From Paralichthys olivaceus (Eukaryota; Chordata; Actinopteri; Pleuronectiformes; Paralichthyidae), in NCBI RefSeq assembly GCF_024713975.1, contig NC_091098.1, forward strand, positions 11,380,816 to 11,444,815: a stretch of 64,000 nucleotides of DNA. Reading direction: 5' to 3'. Below the pieces are notes generated by a model. The model ran no database searches, was not told where the DNA came from, and saw nothing but the letters and a program-made list of their open reading frames with translations. Positions 1 to 12,800 of this stretch are shown here, piece by piece. The position numbers were made by a program, and so were the translations under genes. Position 1 is the first letter of the stretch. Every line of letters begins with the position of its first letter.

Positions 1-615
1 CTTAGTGCAAGCCTCCACAATGGCCATGCAGTCTTCTGCAGTTGTCTTAAGTCATGTGGACACATGAATGTGTAAGGAGGGCATGAGAGTCACACAAATG
101 CAATCACAGAATTTTAGTCTTTCAGAAACTGACAAATGAGGATGAATTTATATCTTTAAAGGGTCTGAATTATAAATTAAATGTAACAAATTACTACAAA
201 AATCCACACGTAGACTCACTAACACCAATATTGAAAGTTAAACGAATGCTCTATGTTAAGATGCTTCGTGTTTAAGCTCATTTGAAAAACACTCACTGCC
301 ATTGGTTTCTCCAGCAGGATATGGTAGCCCTTCTTTGCAAAGGCCACAGCAGGCTCCTGGAGAACAAACGGTTGAATAACCACGATGATTAGACAAGAAA
401 CAAAGACGCAGTTTCCAAACGAATTATTTTCAGTTTCAGACTAATATTGAGGTGAGAGTCTTTGAGCAGTAGCTGGATATTTCTGAAACAGATACATTAT
501 ATGGAAAGTGTCATATGAGAATTAGAGAGAAGCTGTATCAGTTGTATAACACACTGACTCAAAGTTTGGTTTTTCTTCTGCAGCAAAATGTGAGTGTTTT
601 TATATAAATGTACGT

Positions 616-659
<44 letters not shown>

Positions 660-1256
660 TGTATGTTTACCTTATGAAGGCTGTCTGGAGTACAAATTAC
701 CACAGCATCCGCAAACCTCTCTCTTTCAACTATATAGTGCCAGTCTAATTAAAAAGAAAAAAGGAGTAATTCAATACTTCAACACAAGGTTTATAATATT
801 ATTATATTTATAGACTTTTTATTCTTTTGATGCTCACCGTCAAATACGTTTTCATCTACAATCCCCTGTTGCTGTTGAAGTTTAGAGCGAGCAAATTTCC
901 TTGGATCAGCAACACCTACAACCTGAAGTGGTGAAGAGTAAACACAACAAAGATATTTATTTGTCCTTTTTTATATATGTGAATAATCTACTCTGTAACC
1001 ACCTTCATGGTGGCTGTAGAAGGAGAAAAACACAAACTAAATTTGGTCACAATAAAGAGAAAATGGATTTGAGGATCTTCTATTGTGACATGAACTTTTC
1101 TCAGATATTTTTTCATGAGTTTCTTCTGGGGGGCTACAGATCGAGGACCCCCTCTCTCCTGACCTTCATGCGTTCAGGATGGATGGTTGCAAACTTGGAG
1201 TAGATCTCCCCTCGACATCCAGCTCCCACCACGATCACGCTGACCGGGGAGGTCAT
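1..1256 (-). CDS. Gfo/Idh/MocA-family oxidoreductase, 5' part (partial)
   Basis: Five minus-strand exons join in frame: 1164-1256 (start codon at 1254-1256), 838-922, 671-744, 297-356 and 1-45, the last running off the window. The 119 visible residues form the start of an NAD(P)-binding Rossmann domain. The first strand carries VVGAGCRG, the expected glycine-rich loop. It is followed by GVADP after the second strand, by ADAVVICTPDSLHK, and by the family hallmark EKP in HILLEKPMA. These are known features of the glucose-fructose oxidoreductase/inositol dehydrogenase/MocA family, whose members oxidise or reduce sugar-like substrates. The substrate here cannot be told because the C-terminal domain is outside the window. 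All splice sites are GT-AG and phases close. It is not obviously GFOD1, GFOD2 or BLVRA, so no symbol is given. It is head-to-head with taf10. Confidence 0.85.
619..652. repeat. TG microsatellite
   Basis: About 17 TG units, in an intron of the left-edge oxidoreductase gene between the 297-356 and 671-744 exons. Confidence 0.95.
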
Positions 1257-2884
1257 TGTGGCTCCCTGTGACCTTTAACCCAAACACACACCTCGCTCAA
1301 TGCAGGGGAAGATAATACACCAGTCAGTCAGGCTGTTCACCTCGACTGCCCCTAGAATATGACATCATTCACCAGGTACAGATGATCATGATTGGAGGCT
1401 GCAATCACAACACCCCTGTATCCATCTAAATACACTAGTTAAACCTCTTTATAAACAAGTCTATGGGTTAAACACACTAGCGTAGTAAGAATACAGAGTC
1501 CATGTGTTGGACAGTGTTTCTATGAATAATGTCTGTCGGTCTGAGACATGTCTGCTTGGATCAGTACCTGCTTTGTCCCACACACCTGTCAAGACCTCCT
1601 GTGTGTGTACGTGTCTCCCGCGCTGGTCCAGTCAATGGTCAACAACAGAGAGCTCACTTCTTCGTGCACTGAATACAACCTCAAAGCAGTCATGACGTGT
1701 CCCAGCGCCCCCTATAGTGAGCAGGAGGTACAGCTGCTGCATTCACAGCTGCTCGGAAACGGCGGCTTCTTAGTCTGAAAATCCCACTTCACCAGGAGAT
1801 TGTTAATTAATCTGTGTTAAAGGAAGATGGAAACTGTATTAACTTTATAGGCATCATTCCGAGCTAAATAAAAAAAAGTTTTTTAATAATTGTGAAATTA
1901 GACAAAATAACCAATCACCAGGACCTTATTTTATACAAACAGACTCTCACAAGTATAATCACATTCTGTGTGAGTTGTTCATTGTTTGTTTCCCAGCCTC
2001 TGAAACAAATAATTATATATGTATGCACATATTTATACAGCACACTCTTCACTTTGGTTTTACACTTGCATCCTCTAATCATTTATGTTAGATGTTGCTT
2101 TTACATTTGATTTATTTTTAAATGTTTATCTTTATTCTATATGTTATTGCTCTTTTGCATCGCTAAGATGACCTGTCCTCGTCCAACAGTATATTGTACT
2201 GTTGACCCTGTGTTCACTTACACATGACAAATAAAAACTAGAAACTTGTTCTTTGTGTTTTAGGTTTCTTAAAAAGAATAATACATTTCCACGTAAAGGT
2301 CAACGATTGTCCCCTTTTGGTTAAATGTATTTGCCCTCCATACACTGAACAGTTGCTTCTCAGAGAAAAATACTTCAGTGGTTTATATATTGTGTATTTT
2401 GATTTGTGTGTTTTTATTGACGGATGTGTAAACTTATATTTTATCACAGTTAAAATTAATTTATAATTACGACACAGATTAAATTGAACTTAAAGAAGTC
2501 TACAGAGAAACATATAATGTGAACATTCAACTAAACTAAATATATATATATATATATATATGTCTTATTTGGGATCCTCGGAGATCTTCGGCTGACTTCG
2601 TGAGAGCCGATCCACACAGCTAGCGTCACGTGACGCGACTAGCTCTGCAGTGTGAGCTTAGCTTTGTGCAGCTCGGTAACAAACTCTCTGACGCTAGCTA
2701 ACGCTCGTGTTTGTTATTTTAATCTCATATATTTAAAAAAAAAGCAGCTCGACTCTACAACAAACTACTTTATACAACCCGTTCTTAGAGCTATACGTTA
2801 GAGGTGCTGCGCTTTTGGGCATATTTGGACTTTTCTTCGTGCTAGCTAGCTACGGTTAGCGCGTTAGCTAACATTAACAACAAC
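1257..2884. other. divergent intergenic/promoter region between the oxidoreductase gene and taf10
   Basis: About 1.6 kb lies between the two opposed start codons. The half near taf10 has a short TA microsatellite (about 2540-2561), a palindromic E-box and a stretch rich in GCTAGC-like words. The 5'UTR of taf10 must lie within roughly the last 250 bases. The rest is AT-rich and I see no coding potential in it. Confidence 0.5.
2623..2636. promoter_or_regulatory. palindromic E-box (USF/TFE/CLEAR type) upstream of taf10
   Basis: The 14 bases GCGTCACGTGACGC read the same on both strands and contain GTCACGTGAC. That is the classical high-affinity site for USF and for MiT/TFE factors. It lies about 250 bp before the taf10 start codon and so probably in the core promoter region. 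Factor binding is inference. Confidence 0.55.
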
Positions 2885-5674
2885 ATGAACATTGACAACG
2901 TTAATCAGTCTGTCACAACGGGAGTGCCATCCACGACGTCTTCAACTTCAAGTAACTGTATCGCAAACGATAATGCAACATCCAACGTCAGCAGCATCCC
3001 TTCGGTCACGAGTAATGGTAACGTTATATCACTTTGGCTAATGTTGTGCTAAAGTCTTAGCTCAGTTCAAGGTGGGAGAGATGTTTTCTGCCCAGGGTGG
3101 ATGAGTTTGTTAGCTACACGGGGAGAGATCAAGCTAATGCAGTCTATTCCAACAGTCCTGTGTCTAAGTCTATTCATTAAGGTTATAATCTCCAGCTTCT
3201 ATTGAAAGTGTTTTAGATAAGTGTTGACTCAGCAGTATTATCGTTTGAATGACTGTGGGGCCGCTGAGTTGTATTGAATTGAGTGGGCATTATAATAATA
3301 ATAGATTAAATTTATATAGCGCCTTTATAAGAGACCCAGGGACGCTTTACACGTGTCAATATTATAGATATAATAGAAATCATATTCTTATTATCTCAGT
3401 ACAGTTGAATCAAGGCCTCTCTAACACAGTTTGAGGATAAAGCAACCATTATAACCTAAGTAAAGGCAGAATTTATTCGAGGACTGCTGTGTCAGACTGC
3501 ATTTGTTAAGATCAATGTTCTTAATAAACTGACATCTTATTGTAAATGGAAGTGCTAAAGCATCTTTCATGCATTATGTATGGATTTAGGATTTTGTGCA
3601 ACACCTTTTAGCAAGCAGTGTTGGGATTTAGCACAAATATTGCAGGTATTAAAACAATTTTGTGTCTTTGGTTCAAAATAAACTCATCTCAGTAAATTTT
3701 ACAGCTTCCACGTCAGCGGCCATGGTGACACCATCCGTAGACACATCTGTCTCCAATGGCGTCTATTTGCCCGGCGGCATCACCAACGGAGATGTTAAAC
3801 CTTCCATCTCCACCACACCCCTGGCGGATTTTCTCATGCAGCTGGAAGAGTACACTCCCACAGTAGGTCAAGTGTTGTCAGTCACCTTGTGTAATACTGC
3901 GTTCACACATGGGGATACTTGGTCAGAAAGACCAGGAACTCAAAACATTGCCCTGTTATTGCTGGAAACACCTGAGTGTTTCTGTTGTGAGTACAGAACT
4001 CACTAATAACCAACACTAAAAGTCACAAAACTGTTTGTATATAAAATGTATAAAGATGGGTACAGTTATCTGTTTTTGGCTCATTCACTGAAATAATCAG
4101 AAAATCAAGATTCTTAATCACATTAACAACTAAGACTTGTAGATTCAATACTGCCATAAGATACACTGTTGAATAATTTGCCTCAGTATAATCAGTGTAG
4201 TATAATGATCAAATACTTTTCAATAAATGAAGAGAATCAACTCCATATCCCCTTTTATATTAATGTTCTTTAGATATACTTGTCCATTGAAGTGAAAGAA
4301 GTTTATGTGAAACTTGACCAGAAGATGAAATCTGCTATTTTTTTCTTTTTCAGATTCCTGATGCAGTTACAGGGTACTACCTCAACCGGGCTGGCTTTGA
4401 GGCCTCTGATCCAAGAATGTAAGTCATGCAAAAGTTACCTGCAGGTTTCAGTGAGAGTCTGCCTGATATCCACAATCAGCTAAACATGCTATGCCTTTGT
4501 AGAGTCTTAAAACTGATTTTGTCCTGTTGTGCTTAAGCAATATCTGAACAACAGCTGGGACAAGCAAGGGCCACAGTTTGTTAACTGACACATTTGAATG
4601 TGGAATTGAGAAAATAAACAATCTACTTTTACAGTGATCACAAGGAATCATACGTATTGAGGCGATTTCTTCCTAATAGTCTGCATCTACCTCAGATTAT
4701 TCTAAAGGCACAGAGTCACCCAGTGGGGTGAAAATGAAGCCAGAGTAACAGGAAAAGGCTCAAAATAATCTCTTGAGCTGGTTATTTTTTTCTATTCTGG
4801 AGTCTACAATAAACAAATCCTGGCCCATGGTGTCAAGGTAGGAGGAGGTTATGGAGAAAGCTGCTTCTCCCAAAATAAACATCACATATTCTTATTTACT
4901 TCCTCACTTATTTTTCTACGGGAACAGTGAATGTTTAACGGGTTTGTTCAATAAGGAATTATAGATTGTAATTGATTGTTTGGTATTAGCCTTGGCACAT
5001 TATGTTTGTCTACACATGTGACTTAGAGGAAGATCAGATCATATTTTGTGACCAATTATTGCAACAAAAAAAAAAAGGTAAACCCAAAAGCTTGACTTAC
5101 TTTTTCTTGCCACTGTACATTACTGTAGCAACTTATTTCCCATACTTACTGTCAAGAGCATGTATTGGCATAAAGTACAGACACTTAAAGCCTCGTAGGC
5201 CATTTATTGTCATTCTATGAAAGATGCTGTTGTCTGACGGCCTTGTTTTTTCCCACGATATTAGACACAATATGTCGATATGAAAAGGAAAAAGCACAGC
5301 AATCCTTTTTTTTCCCATCTCTACAGAATCCGACTGATCTCCCTTGCCTCTCAGAAGTTTATCTCAGACATTGCCAATGATGCACTGCAATACTGTAAAA
5401 TGAAGGGAACTGCCTCAGGAAGCTCAAGGAGTAAGACAAAGGTATGTGTTTCTCTCATTTTGAACATGCACTTTAAGTATAATCCCTCCTGTATGTGAGG
5501 AAAAAGGGAGTGTTGGTTAAAGATGGTGACAGTTGTATCTTTCTTCTATTCATGGTGTTCATCTTTTGTCTCTTCCCTGTTAAGGATAAGAAGTACACTC
5601 TGACCATGGAAGACCTGTCTCCTGCCCTCTCAGAATATGGCGTCAATGTCAAGAAGCCATATTACTTCACATAG
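2885..5674 (+). CDS. taf10: TATA-box-binding-protein-associated factor 10 (TFIID/SAGA subunit)
   Basis: Five exons, 2885-3017, 3705-3862, 4354-4418, 5327-5441 and 5585-5674, give 186 residues with all phases closed. TAF10 is a histone-fold subunit shared by TFIID and SAGA in the nucleus. The first half is low-complexity Ser/Thr/Asn-rich, as usual for the disordered N-terminus. The conserved half starts at [15 protein letters not shown] and [20 protein letters not shown]. It continues through [20 protein letters not shown] and ends [17 protein letters not shown], then [10 protein letters not shown]. These segments agree closely with the mammalian protein and cover the histone fold. Transcription is divergent from the oxidoreductase gene and in the same direction as ppih. 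A canonical AATAAA follows the stop by about 200 bases. Confidence 0.97.
3290..3348 (-). repeat. short retroposon 3'-end fragment
   Basis: An AATAATAATAG run is followed by a stretch including TTTATATAGCGCC and then GACGCTTTACAC. Read on the minus strand this is the common teleost retroposon tail ending in GCGCTATATAAA plus an AT-rich microsatellite. It sits in taf10 intron 1. Classification is by recollection of common fish repeats, not by search. Confidence 0.5.
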
Positions 5675-5877
5675 ATCTGTTTTCTTTGAGGCTTTTTTTG
5701 CTTTTGCTAGGTTTATTGCCCTGCTGACCGATTAGCCTGTTAACAGCAAAAAATCTCTGTTGTTTGATGTCTTTTTTTTTTGGATCATCATACTTTAGTA
5801 CAGCTTTGAGAAATCTTTGTAGTCACATTGCCATTTGTTATTTTTTGTGAAGCCACCACATTACATTTTATTGTGGA

Positions 5878-5883
5878 AATAAA
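5878..5883 (+). terminator. taf10 polyadenylation signal
   Basis: An AATAAA hexamer lies 204 bases after the taf10 stop codon. It is the first canonical hexamer in the 3' flank that suits this gene. Confidence 0.6.
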
Positions 5884-6867
5884 ATCCTTAACAAAAACCT
5901 TGTCTGTCATAGATGTTATATCTGGCGTTTGACAGTAATACATGATGGATGTTGACTGCAATAGTGGAAAGAGGTCTCTAGTGTCCAACACAAGTGGAAG
6001 TGCCTCTTTAAATGTAACTGAAACTTAACAGTGGTAACTCATTCTTTAAATTAAATTTATTTTTATAGTGCCAAATCACAACATATATGTTCCTAAGACA
6101 CTTTACATAGTAAGGTTTAGACCTTACAAATGACAGAGAAACCCAACAGTTACCAAAACAAGCAACTTGATGATTGGAGAGAAAAAAAAACACTTAATGG
6201 GAGGAAACCTTTAGCAGAACCAGACTCAGTGTGAGCAGCCATCTGCCTTGGCTGGTTAGGATTAGAGGAGGAAAATGGGGGAGAAGGAGAGGAGGGTTTG
6301 AAAGGTGGGGGGAAGTACGAGAGGAGAGACACCAGGAGTTGCTTAACAATCTTATTTAGTTGTTAAAATGAAAATAATAATGATACTTATAGATGTAATT
6401 ATATTACTATAGCAGTCATTAATTAGAATCACTATTAGAGAGGGTAAATTGAAGTAAAAAAAAAAAGTGTAATATTGCTTCGGAAAGGGTTTAACCTAAA
6501 GCCAGGTTACTGTTATTTGCTTAGTGTTTTGTTAACATACATGTTTGTGTCGGAGGCTGATGTAGAACAGCTGTAAATATTCCACTATGATGAAAAATTC
6601 AAATAGGTAGTATTAGTGACTTTAAAAAGTGCAGAATTATAAATGGCAGGTTTTTGTCTCTGCCTGTAGTTAAGTTGACCACCAGGCGGCACACTCAAAG
6701 CGCTTTTTCGCGATTGCACATTTTTGACCCCAATCGCGAACCGTAAACTGTCCCTCCCGAGCCTCCGTAGTGTCAAACCGGCGCATAGGCTGGATGTTCA
6801 AATAACTCGTGTCCACTGATTCAAACAGAGAATTAGAGAAGCCTCTCACAGCGAGAGAACCATCGAC
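5884..6867. other. taf10-ppih intergenic region
   Basis: About 1 kb. It holds an interspersed repeat (6045-6330), an AT-rich stretch without signals, and from about 6660 a CpG-richer segment that runs into the ppih start codon and is the likely ppih promoter. I found no gene here. Confidence 0.5.
6045..6330 (-). repeat. teleost interspersed repeat, probably LINE-derived
   Basis: The left end reads as a LINE-type tail on the minus strand: TATAGTGCCAAATCACAAC, then GACACTTTACATAGTAAGG and GACCTTAC. The LINE fragment at 28830-29330 has the same words in the opposite orientation, including AAAGTGCCTTGAGATAA and ATTTGGCGCTATACAA. The body contains GAGGAAACC, CAGAACCAGACTCAG and GCAGCCATCTGCCTTGGCTGG, words typical of a very abundant fish repeat. 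It is degenerate and encodes nothing. Confidence 0.6.
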
Positions 6868-9800
6868 ATGTCTGTTCAAACGACGAACCCCAACAACCCC
6901 ATCGTGTTCTTCGACATCACCATCGGAGGGCAGGTGAGTGGAGCTGCTGGGACTTTAGCATCAAGCTAACGTTGCGTCAACGTCGCTCATCGTCATGAGT
7001 CGATCTGGTTCAAAGTTACAAACTACGTTGGTGGTGTTTAAACCTCTCCGTTTAAAAAACATACATCTACTGTGCGACGACGCATCGTTTACTTCTCTAT
7101 CAGCTGCTTATGTTGTGGTGTTTATATTGGCCATCACTGAGATGGAGGTTATTGTTTTGAGCAAGTTGAATACTGTCTTCCGGTTCTATCTTTTTAAAAC
7201 AGAGATGATGGTTATGGTTAAAATAATAACTAACATTCTCCCAAAAAGAGATGAATAAACGGAAATGTCTTTTCTTGTAGCCCCTGTCCTTGAACACAAC
7301 ACGTAACTGGAAACACGTGACTTTTTGGGAATTACAAATGTCTCTGAAGCTAAATAAACCTGACCTGATACTTCACTCGATTAAGAGAAGTTCACTTTAA
7401 TGCACAACTAGGGCAAAACAGTATCAATACAATCTCAACATAATTTTCATAATAAAATAATTGAACAAAAGTCCAATATGTATTGATAATATACTTAGTT
7501 AGGAGGTAAAACCCAACTGATTTGCTGTATATCAAGTGTTTGTCATTTTCTAACAACAGTTTAAAGCCCCATCCTTCACTCAGATGTAAACATCTTTGTG
7601 ATAATTATTAGTATTGACTGATATGAACATCTTAATGATGTTTGGCCTTATTGTCCAGCTCTATGCACAAATCTGAACTTATTTCACAATCTTAACATTT
7701 TTAAAATTAGAAAGTAGGTAATCATCCAACCTATACTGCCCCTTTCCCCACCATTGATGCTGATCTATACTTGTATAGATATAAAACAAAGCAGCATCTC
7801 CTCCATTGGATTCTCGTCCTTGACTTCTGGTTCGATGAGTTTCTCCTGTGTGTTGTAATGTTCACGGTGCAAAAGCAGAAACTTTTCAAAGACGTCATGG
7901 ATTTGATACAAATATCTTGGAATGAAAAAGTGGTGCAGTGCATGTAAGATGCCAAAGACAAGATTAGAGAGCTTTTGTTGAAAATTCACAAAAAAAAAAA
8001 ATCCAAAGTGAACTTCATACATCACTTACTTCTGCATTTTCTACCCAGGTATCGATGGCACTCGAGATTTTTGTGTTTTTATTAACTTGTCTGACTTGGA
8101 CAATCTTTTGCTGTGTTCCTCATATGTGAAAGGCAAAGTCTGGATATTGTCTGGACCCATTTATCTGACATTTTCTGGAGTTGATTTTCTGAGCTATATA
8201 CTAATCTTCTGTGCATGACACAGACTTTGTGATAGTTTGTCATTCCTTGGGTCTGCTACTTCACATCAAAATATTTTTTTACCATGAAATATTTATGACT
8301 AGAATTCAGTAATGTGAGAAAAAACATATTCAAAATGCAACTGCCATAATAACAAAGTTGATTGAAATTTGACTTTGCAAGCTCATCCAAACAAAGACAA
8401 GAGGAAAATGCAATACAATCAAAACACCCTCAGGTATTCACAGGTACAAATATGTAGCCTCATCAGGACTGTGTAGGTTGATAAGTTAAAGGCGAACCAG
8501 TTGTTTTCAGATTTGGTTTGGGACTTTGTGTTCCAATTCAAAATTGTTTTGTGCAAGTCAATATTTTCTAATGTTGTTAAAGGTTTGTTAATTTTTGTAA
8601 ACACTAGAGTAAAATAGACCCACCTGTATATTTTCAATTTTGTCTATCAGGGACACAAAATACCAAAATGTTTAAAGTTCATTCTTGACCTCCTAGACAG
8701 CAGCTGAGCAAACGGTTCCATCTGCATCCCTCCTGCAGCTTTTTGATCATAACTCACTCTTCATCTTCATCAATGGCAGAAATGAACATTCAACCTTTTT
8801 GTATTGGTGGAGATTAGGCCTAGTGTGGCAAAGGGTAGCAAAATAAACATCATTTAGTGAAAGAAACTGTGTTTCTGAATATTTTTATTTAGACACACCA
8901 TTTTAAAACATCATAACATATCATTAACATCACGATTCCCCAAAGTCCTAAATCATCTTTAGAGCTGTATAACAAACATATAAAAGTACAGAGAATATAA
9001 AATGTGTAGTTATTTCTGTAAATATTTACAAACGTTTTGTATTGCAGTTTTTTTTCACAGTACTTTGCTCCTCTCTAAAAAATTCATCCATCTCTATATA
9101 TGGTAAATGGAGTTTTCATTATCATCACATTCACATAAGTAAACAATGTGTAGTGGATACATACAAGTCCTGATTCACTTCCCTATCTCATGGTTTTCAA
9201 CTCTGTCAGTTCTGTGATGTAAGAAGTTTATTGGAGAACATTTGATGTCAGATGTAGAAAAGATGGTTCCTCTTCCCTTCTGATGGATTAAACACAGCTG
9301 CAGGGGGTTGCTGCTGCCATGTTCCTTTGCTCAAATGCCAGAAAACATGCCATAAACATACATTTTCAGGCAGATGGCAGTATGGCCCGAGCGACCTGCT
9401 CTTTACCCAGAACACCACTCCCACCAGTAAGCTGTTGGTGCACTCGATCCACAGAAGGTTAACAGTGATGTAGGCAGGCACTCCAAAGCCAAGGACCAGA
9501 CAAGCCACAGACACTGTGAGATAAGGAATCCAAAATAAAGAAAAGCCCAGAGTTAGACTGAGCCACAGGGGCGGTCGTTGCCAGTTGGTCTCCCCCAGAT
9601 CATTTTCCTTACTGCTTTTTGTCTCAGTGGACGGGCTTACAGTGAACAAGTCACTCCTCTGGTCCACATGTTTTTCCCTCAATTCAGATAACCTGTTGGC
9701 TTCCCTCACCCACATGGGAATGCTTGTTGAAAAGGGCAGCATCGTCAAAGTTACTGCAGCAAAAAGCCCCAAAAGGAAGTATGTAATCAGCATGGACTCC

Positions 9801-12800
9801 TTTTCCTCACACACCAAAGCCTTTACTGCTGTCACAGTAACCAGTTCCATCAGCTCAACTTTTGCATAAGCAATGGAGTAAATAACAGCAAGCATCCACA
9901 CCAGCAATGTCATGACCACGTTCCTGAGAAATTTGCAAAAGGTGTTCTTATTGGCAAGGCAGGCATCTTCTATACAGTAGTCAATTATACCCAAGCCAAT
10001 CACCGGCAGGGGCAGTGCTTCAAATGTTGCTGCGGTGTGAGCCAAAACAAAGCAGGGGGACAGAGGAGACCTCTCAGGCCCGAGAAGCCACACAGCTGTC
10101 ATACAGAGCACCATCGCCAGGTCGGCGAGGACGATGGACAGGCTGCACATGTTCAAAAAGGAGGTATACAGCTTCCGGCAGCATAGGACAAAGACCACTG
10201 TGTCTATTCCCAACTTTATAAGCATAAGCGACAGGTACTTCCCAGTGTTGTCTATTTTGTAACCAGACCTCTCATCCCATTGCTCCAAGATAGCTAGCAT
10301 TTTGAAGGTGTGGCTAGTATCAGGATACACTGGCAAGTCTGGCAGCATTGAAGTTATCGGCAGTGCTCAGGTCAGCATAAACACGTTCCAGGGATTGCTG
10401 TGAAAGGCAAGATAATATTGGATATGGTCAATAATTAAAAACAACAAGCGTGTAGGTGTGGCATGTGGACAAACTTTAGTTGGTCATGCTGGGAAGGTGT
10501 GTTTGATTAGGTATTAGGTTTCCGCAGATAAAAAGTTTTCAGCCAAAGTCGAGCGGATCTATATGCATCTGGTCTCATAATCAATATAGTCAGTAGCTCC
10601 CAGAGGAAAGTTTTACTGCACAAACTAAGTTTGCTCTTCTACAGCGCAGGAGACAAACGTGGCATCCTCACTTCAGCCTCTTTCTATTCTATTTTATATA
10701 TATTTTATTTAATATGTAATGTATTTCTCATATTCTCACATGGACTTTTCTAGAGGAACATTTTTGCATCATTACATGTATTTTTTATGTAGCCAATCTG
10801 ATGCCAAAATGTAGACAGTGATGTCAATAACTGAAGGGGTGAAGTGAAAGGATCACTCCCAACACTTCCCCCACTCTTCAGGAGAAATGAAACAAGTCAT
10901 TTGGACTTGAGACTTGAAACTTAAGAGAGAAATGGTATCTTCCTTTAGTCTTAAGTCTCCCTTAATTTTAGGATCAAAATGTGAGAAGCATATTGGACAA
11001 AAAAGAAATTCAAATGAGGCTGGAGAAGTGAGACTCACACTTTTGTCTCTCAAGCTGTAGAAGGACAAACTATGAGCAGTAAAATTTTCCTCAGGCCTTA
11101 AAAACAGTTCCACAATTTAGAATGACCGTTGCTCTCTTCCCCTTTGCTCTATGTTATATTTTATAAATATATATATACATACAGATCTTATGATGCAGTG
11201 ATATTTGTTTCAGCTCAGGTGGCCTGCCTCTGCTGCAGATCAGTAAAAAATCTTGATACAAATTCTAGTTTTGCTTTTTAAATCTGTACACTAAAAGCTC
11301 TGCTTTTTGAATGGTTATGAAACTTTAGCCTATGAGTGATAAAACATCCATAGTTTGCTGATATACGGGAGGAATATTCTGTCATGCAAATGTTACTTTC
11401 ATGAAAATGTGTCTAAACAAAATATAGAGAGATATAGACTGACCTTAAACTGTCAGAGGAAACATTTGATGGTAAATGCAAATGTTTATATTATAAGTAT
11501 TAGTATTATTAGTATCATTTATATTTATTTAAATGTTTATATTAACATTTTATTCATTTAAACAGGTATAAGGTTAATGTAGAGTAGTTGCCAGTGTTAT
11601 ATATCCACATCTTTTTTCCACTTTTCTGTCTAAGGAAAAGCCAGAACACTGATCTCATTCTACCTCACAATTTTAAATTTAAAACACAGATGATTTTCAC
11701 TAGCAATATACGTTTTTCTGTAAAATAAATTATAATAATTAATAACTGCAGTTCACTTCTGGAATATGTTGTTTACTCACTTAAAATGAAAACATAGCTT
11801 TTATCTTTTCATCAGTTCTGACTTCCCTTTCCCTTTTAAAGCAGTAGACACATTCATACTACATGTACTTTTAAAATTGATGACAGGTACGTGTTAATTT
11901 GAAGTATGAAGGAATTATTCAACAAGGTGAAAGAAGTAAGATATTGTGTAGCTCTAAGAAGCCTTTACCTCTGTGCTCAGGATTATCGTCGTCCAGTGAG
12001 ACGTAGTAGACGTACAGATGCTCAAGTCTTGTCCAGTGATGCAGCTTAGAGTCCTGTGTGTGCTCGTCACGTCTCGTCTGTGCAGGTCTGTGAGTTCTGT
12101 CAGGTAGACCTGTCCTCTATAGCCCCACCTTTTCTGTTGTGAATGCAAACAACTGATTGGACACGCCTATGTTGTCTTTAAGGAAATCTGCTTGTTTTCC
12201 CTCCCATACGCCCCAGAGGTGACAACCTCTTGTTATGTCCATTTGCATATCCAATGACTGGTAACCTGGATTCACTTCCTCATAACAACGCTTGCTGGTT
12301 GAAACCAAACCCTGTCACAGGTTTTGTTTGGGGCTTACGCCGTGTCCCTATACAATTACATGACAATCCAAGGAAATGGCATCAAATGCTGCTTGTTTGA
12401 GGCCTGAAGTTGCTACCTGACTGTAAGAAAAACAGCTGGTTTGTTGTCCTTTCAATGAAATTCTCTGTTTGTTCAATGTGTCAGAGCACAGTCAGAGGTT
12501 ATGACTGACTGTACTTAACCTCTGGATATTGTATTATGTTAGAAAAATACTCCACATGCTAAAGGGGTGAAACGTGTAATGTTTGCTTTAAATGATTGTT
12601 TGCCCTCGGTGTGAATACTAAGTGTCAATAAAAGACTAAGTGGCTCGGGGAGATGGCGGCTGCATCTGGACTGTGAACCCATTAAACACGACTTAGGTGA
12701 AACCCACTGGCTTTTGTCCTAATCTGTTCAGGGCTCATTACACCTTTTCTCATCTTCCTCAGGATTTTAAATTTTAAGTTTTCAATTCGACACTCTCATA

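Noticed and set aside
622..813. Frames rich in VCVC or THTH repeats here and at 38063-38443, 43787-44026 and 55144-55425
   Set aside because: They are translations of TG/CA microsatellites.
1699..1722. CTCF-like AGCGCCCCCTATAGTG near the oxidoreductase gene
   Set aside because: Two extra bases split the core (CACTATAGGGGGCGC), so the spacing does not fit CTCF; similar words occur in dispersed fish repeats.
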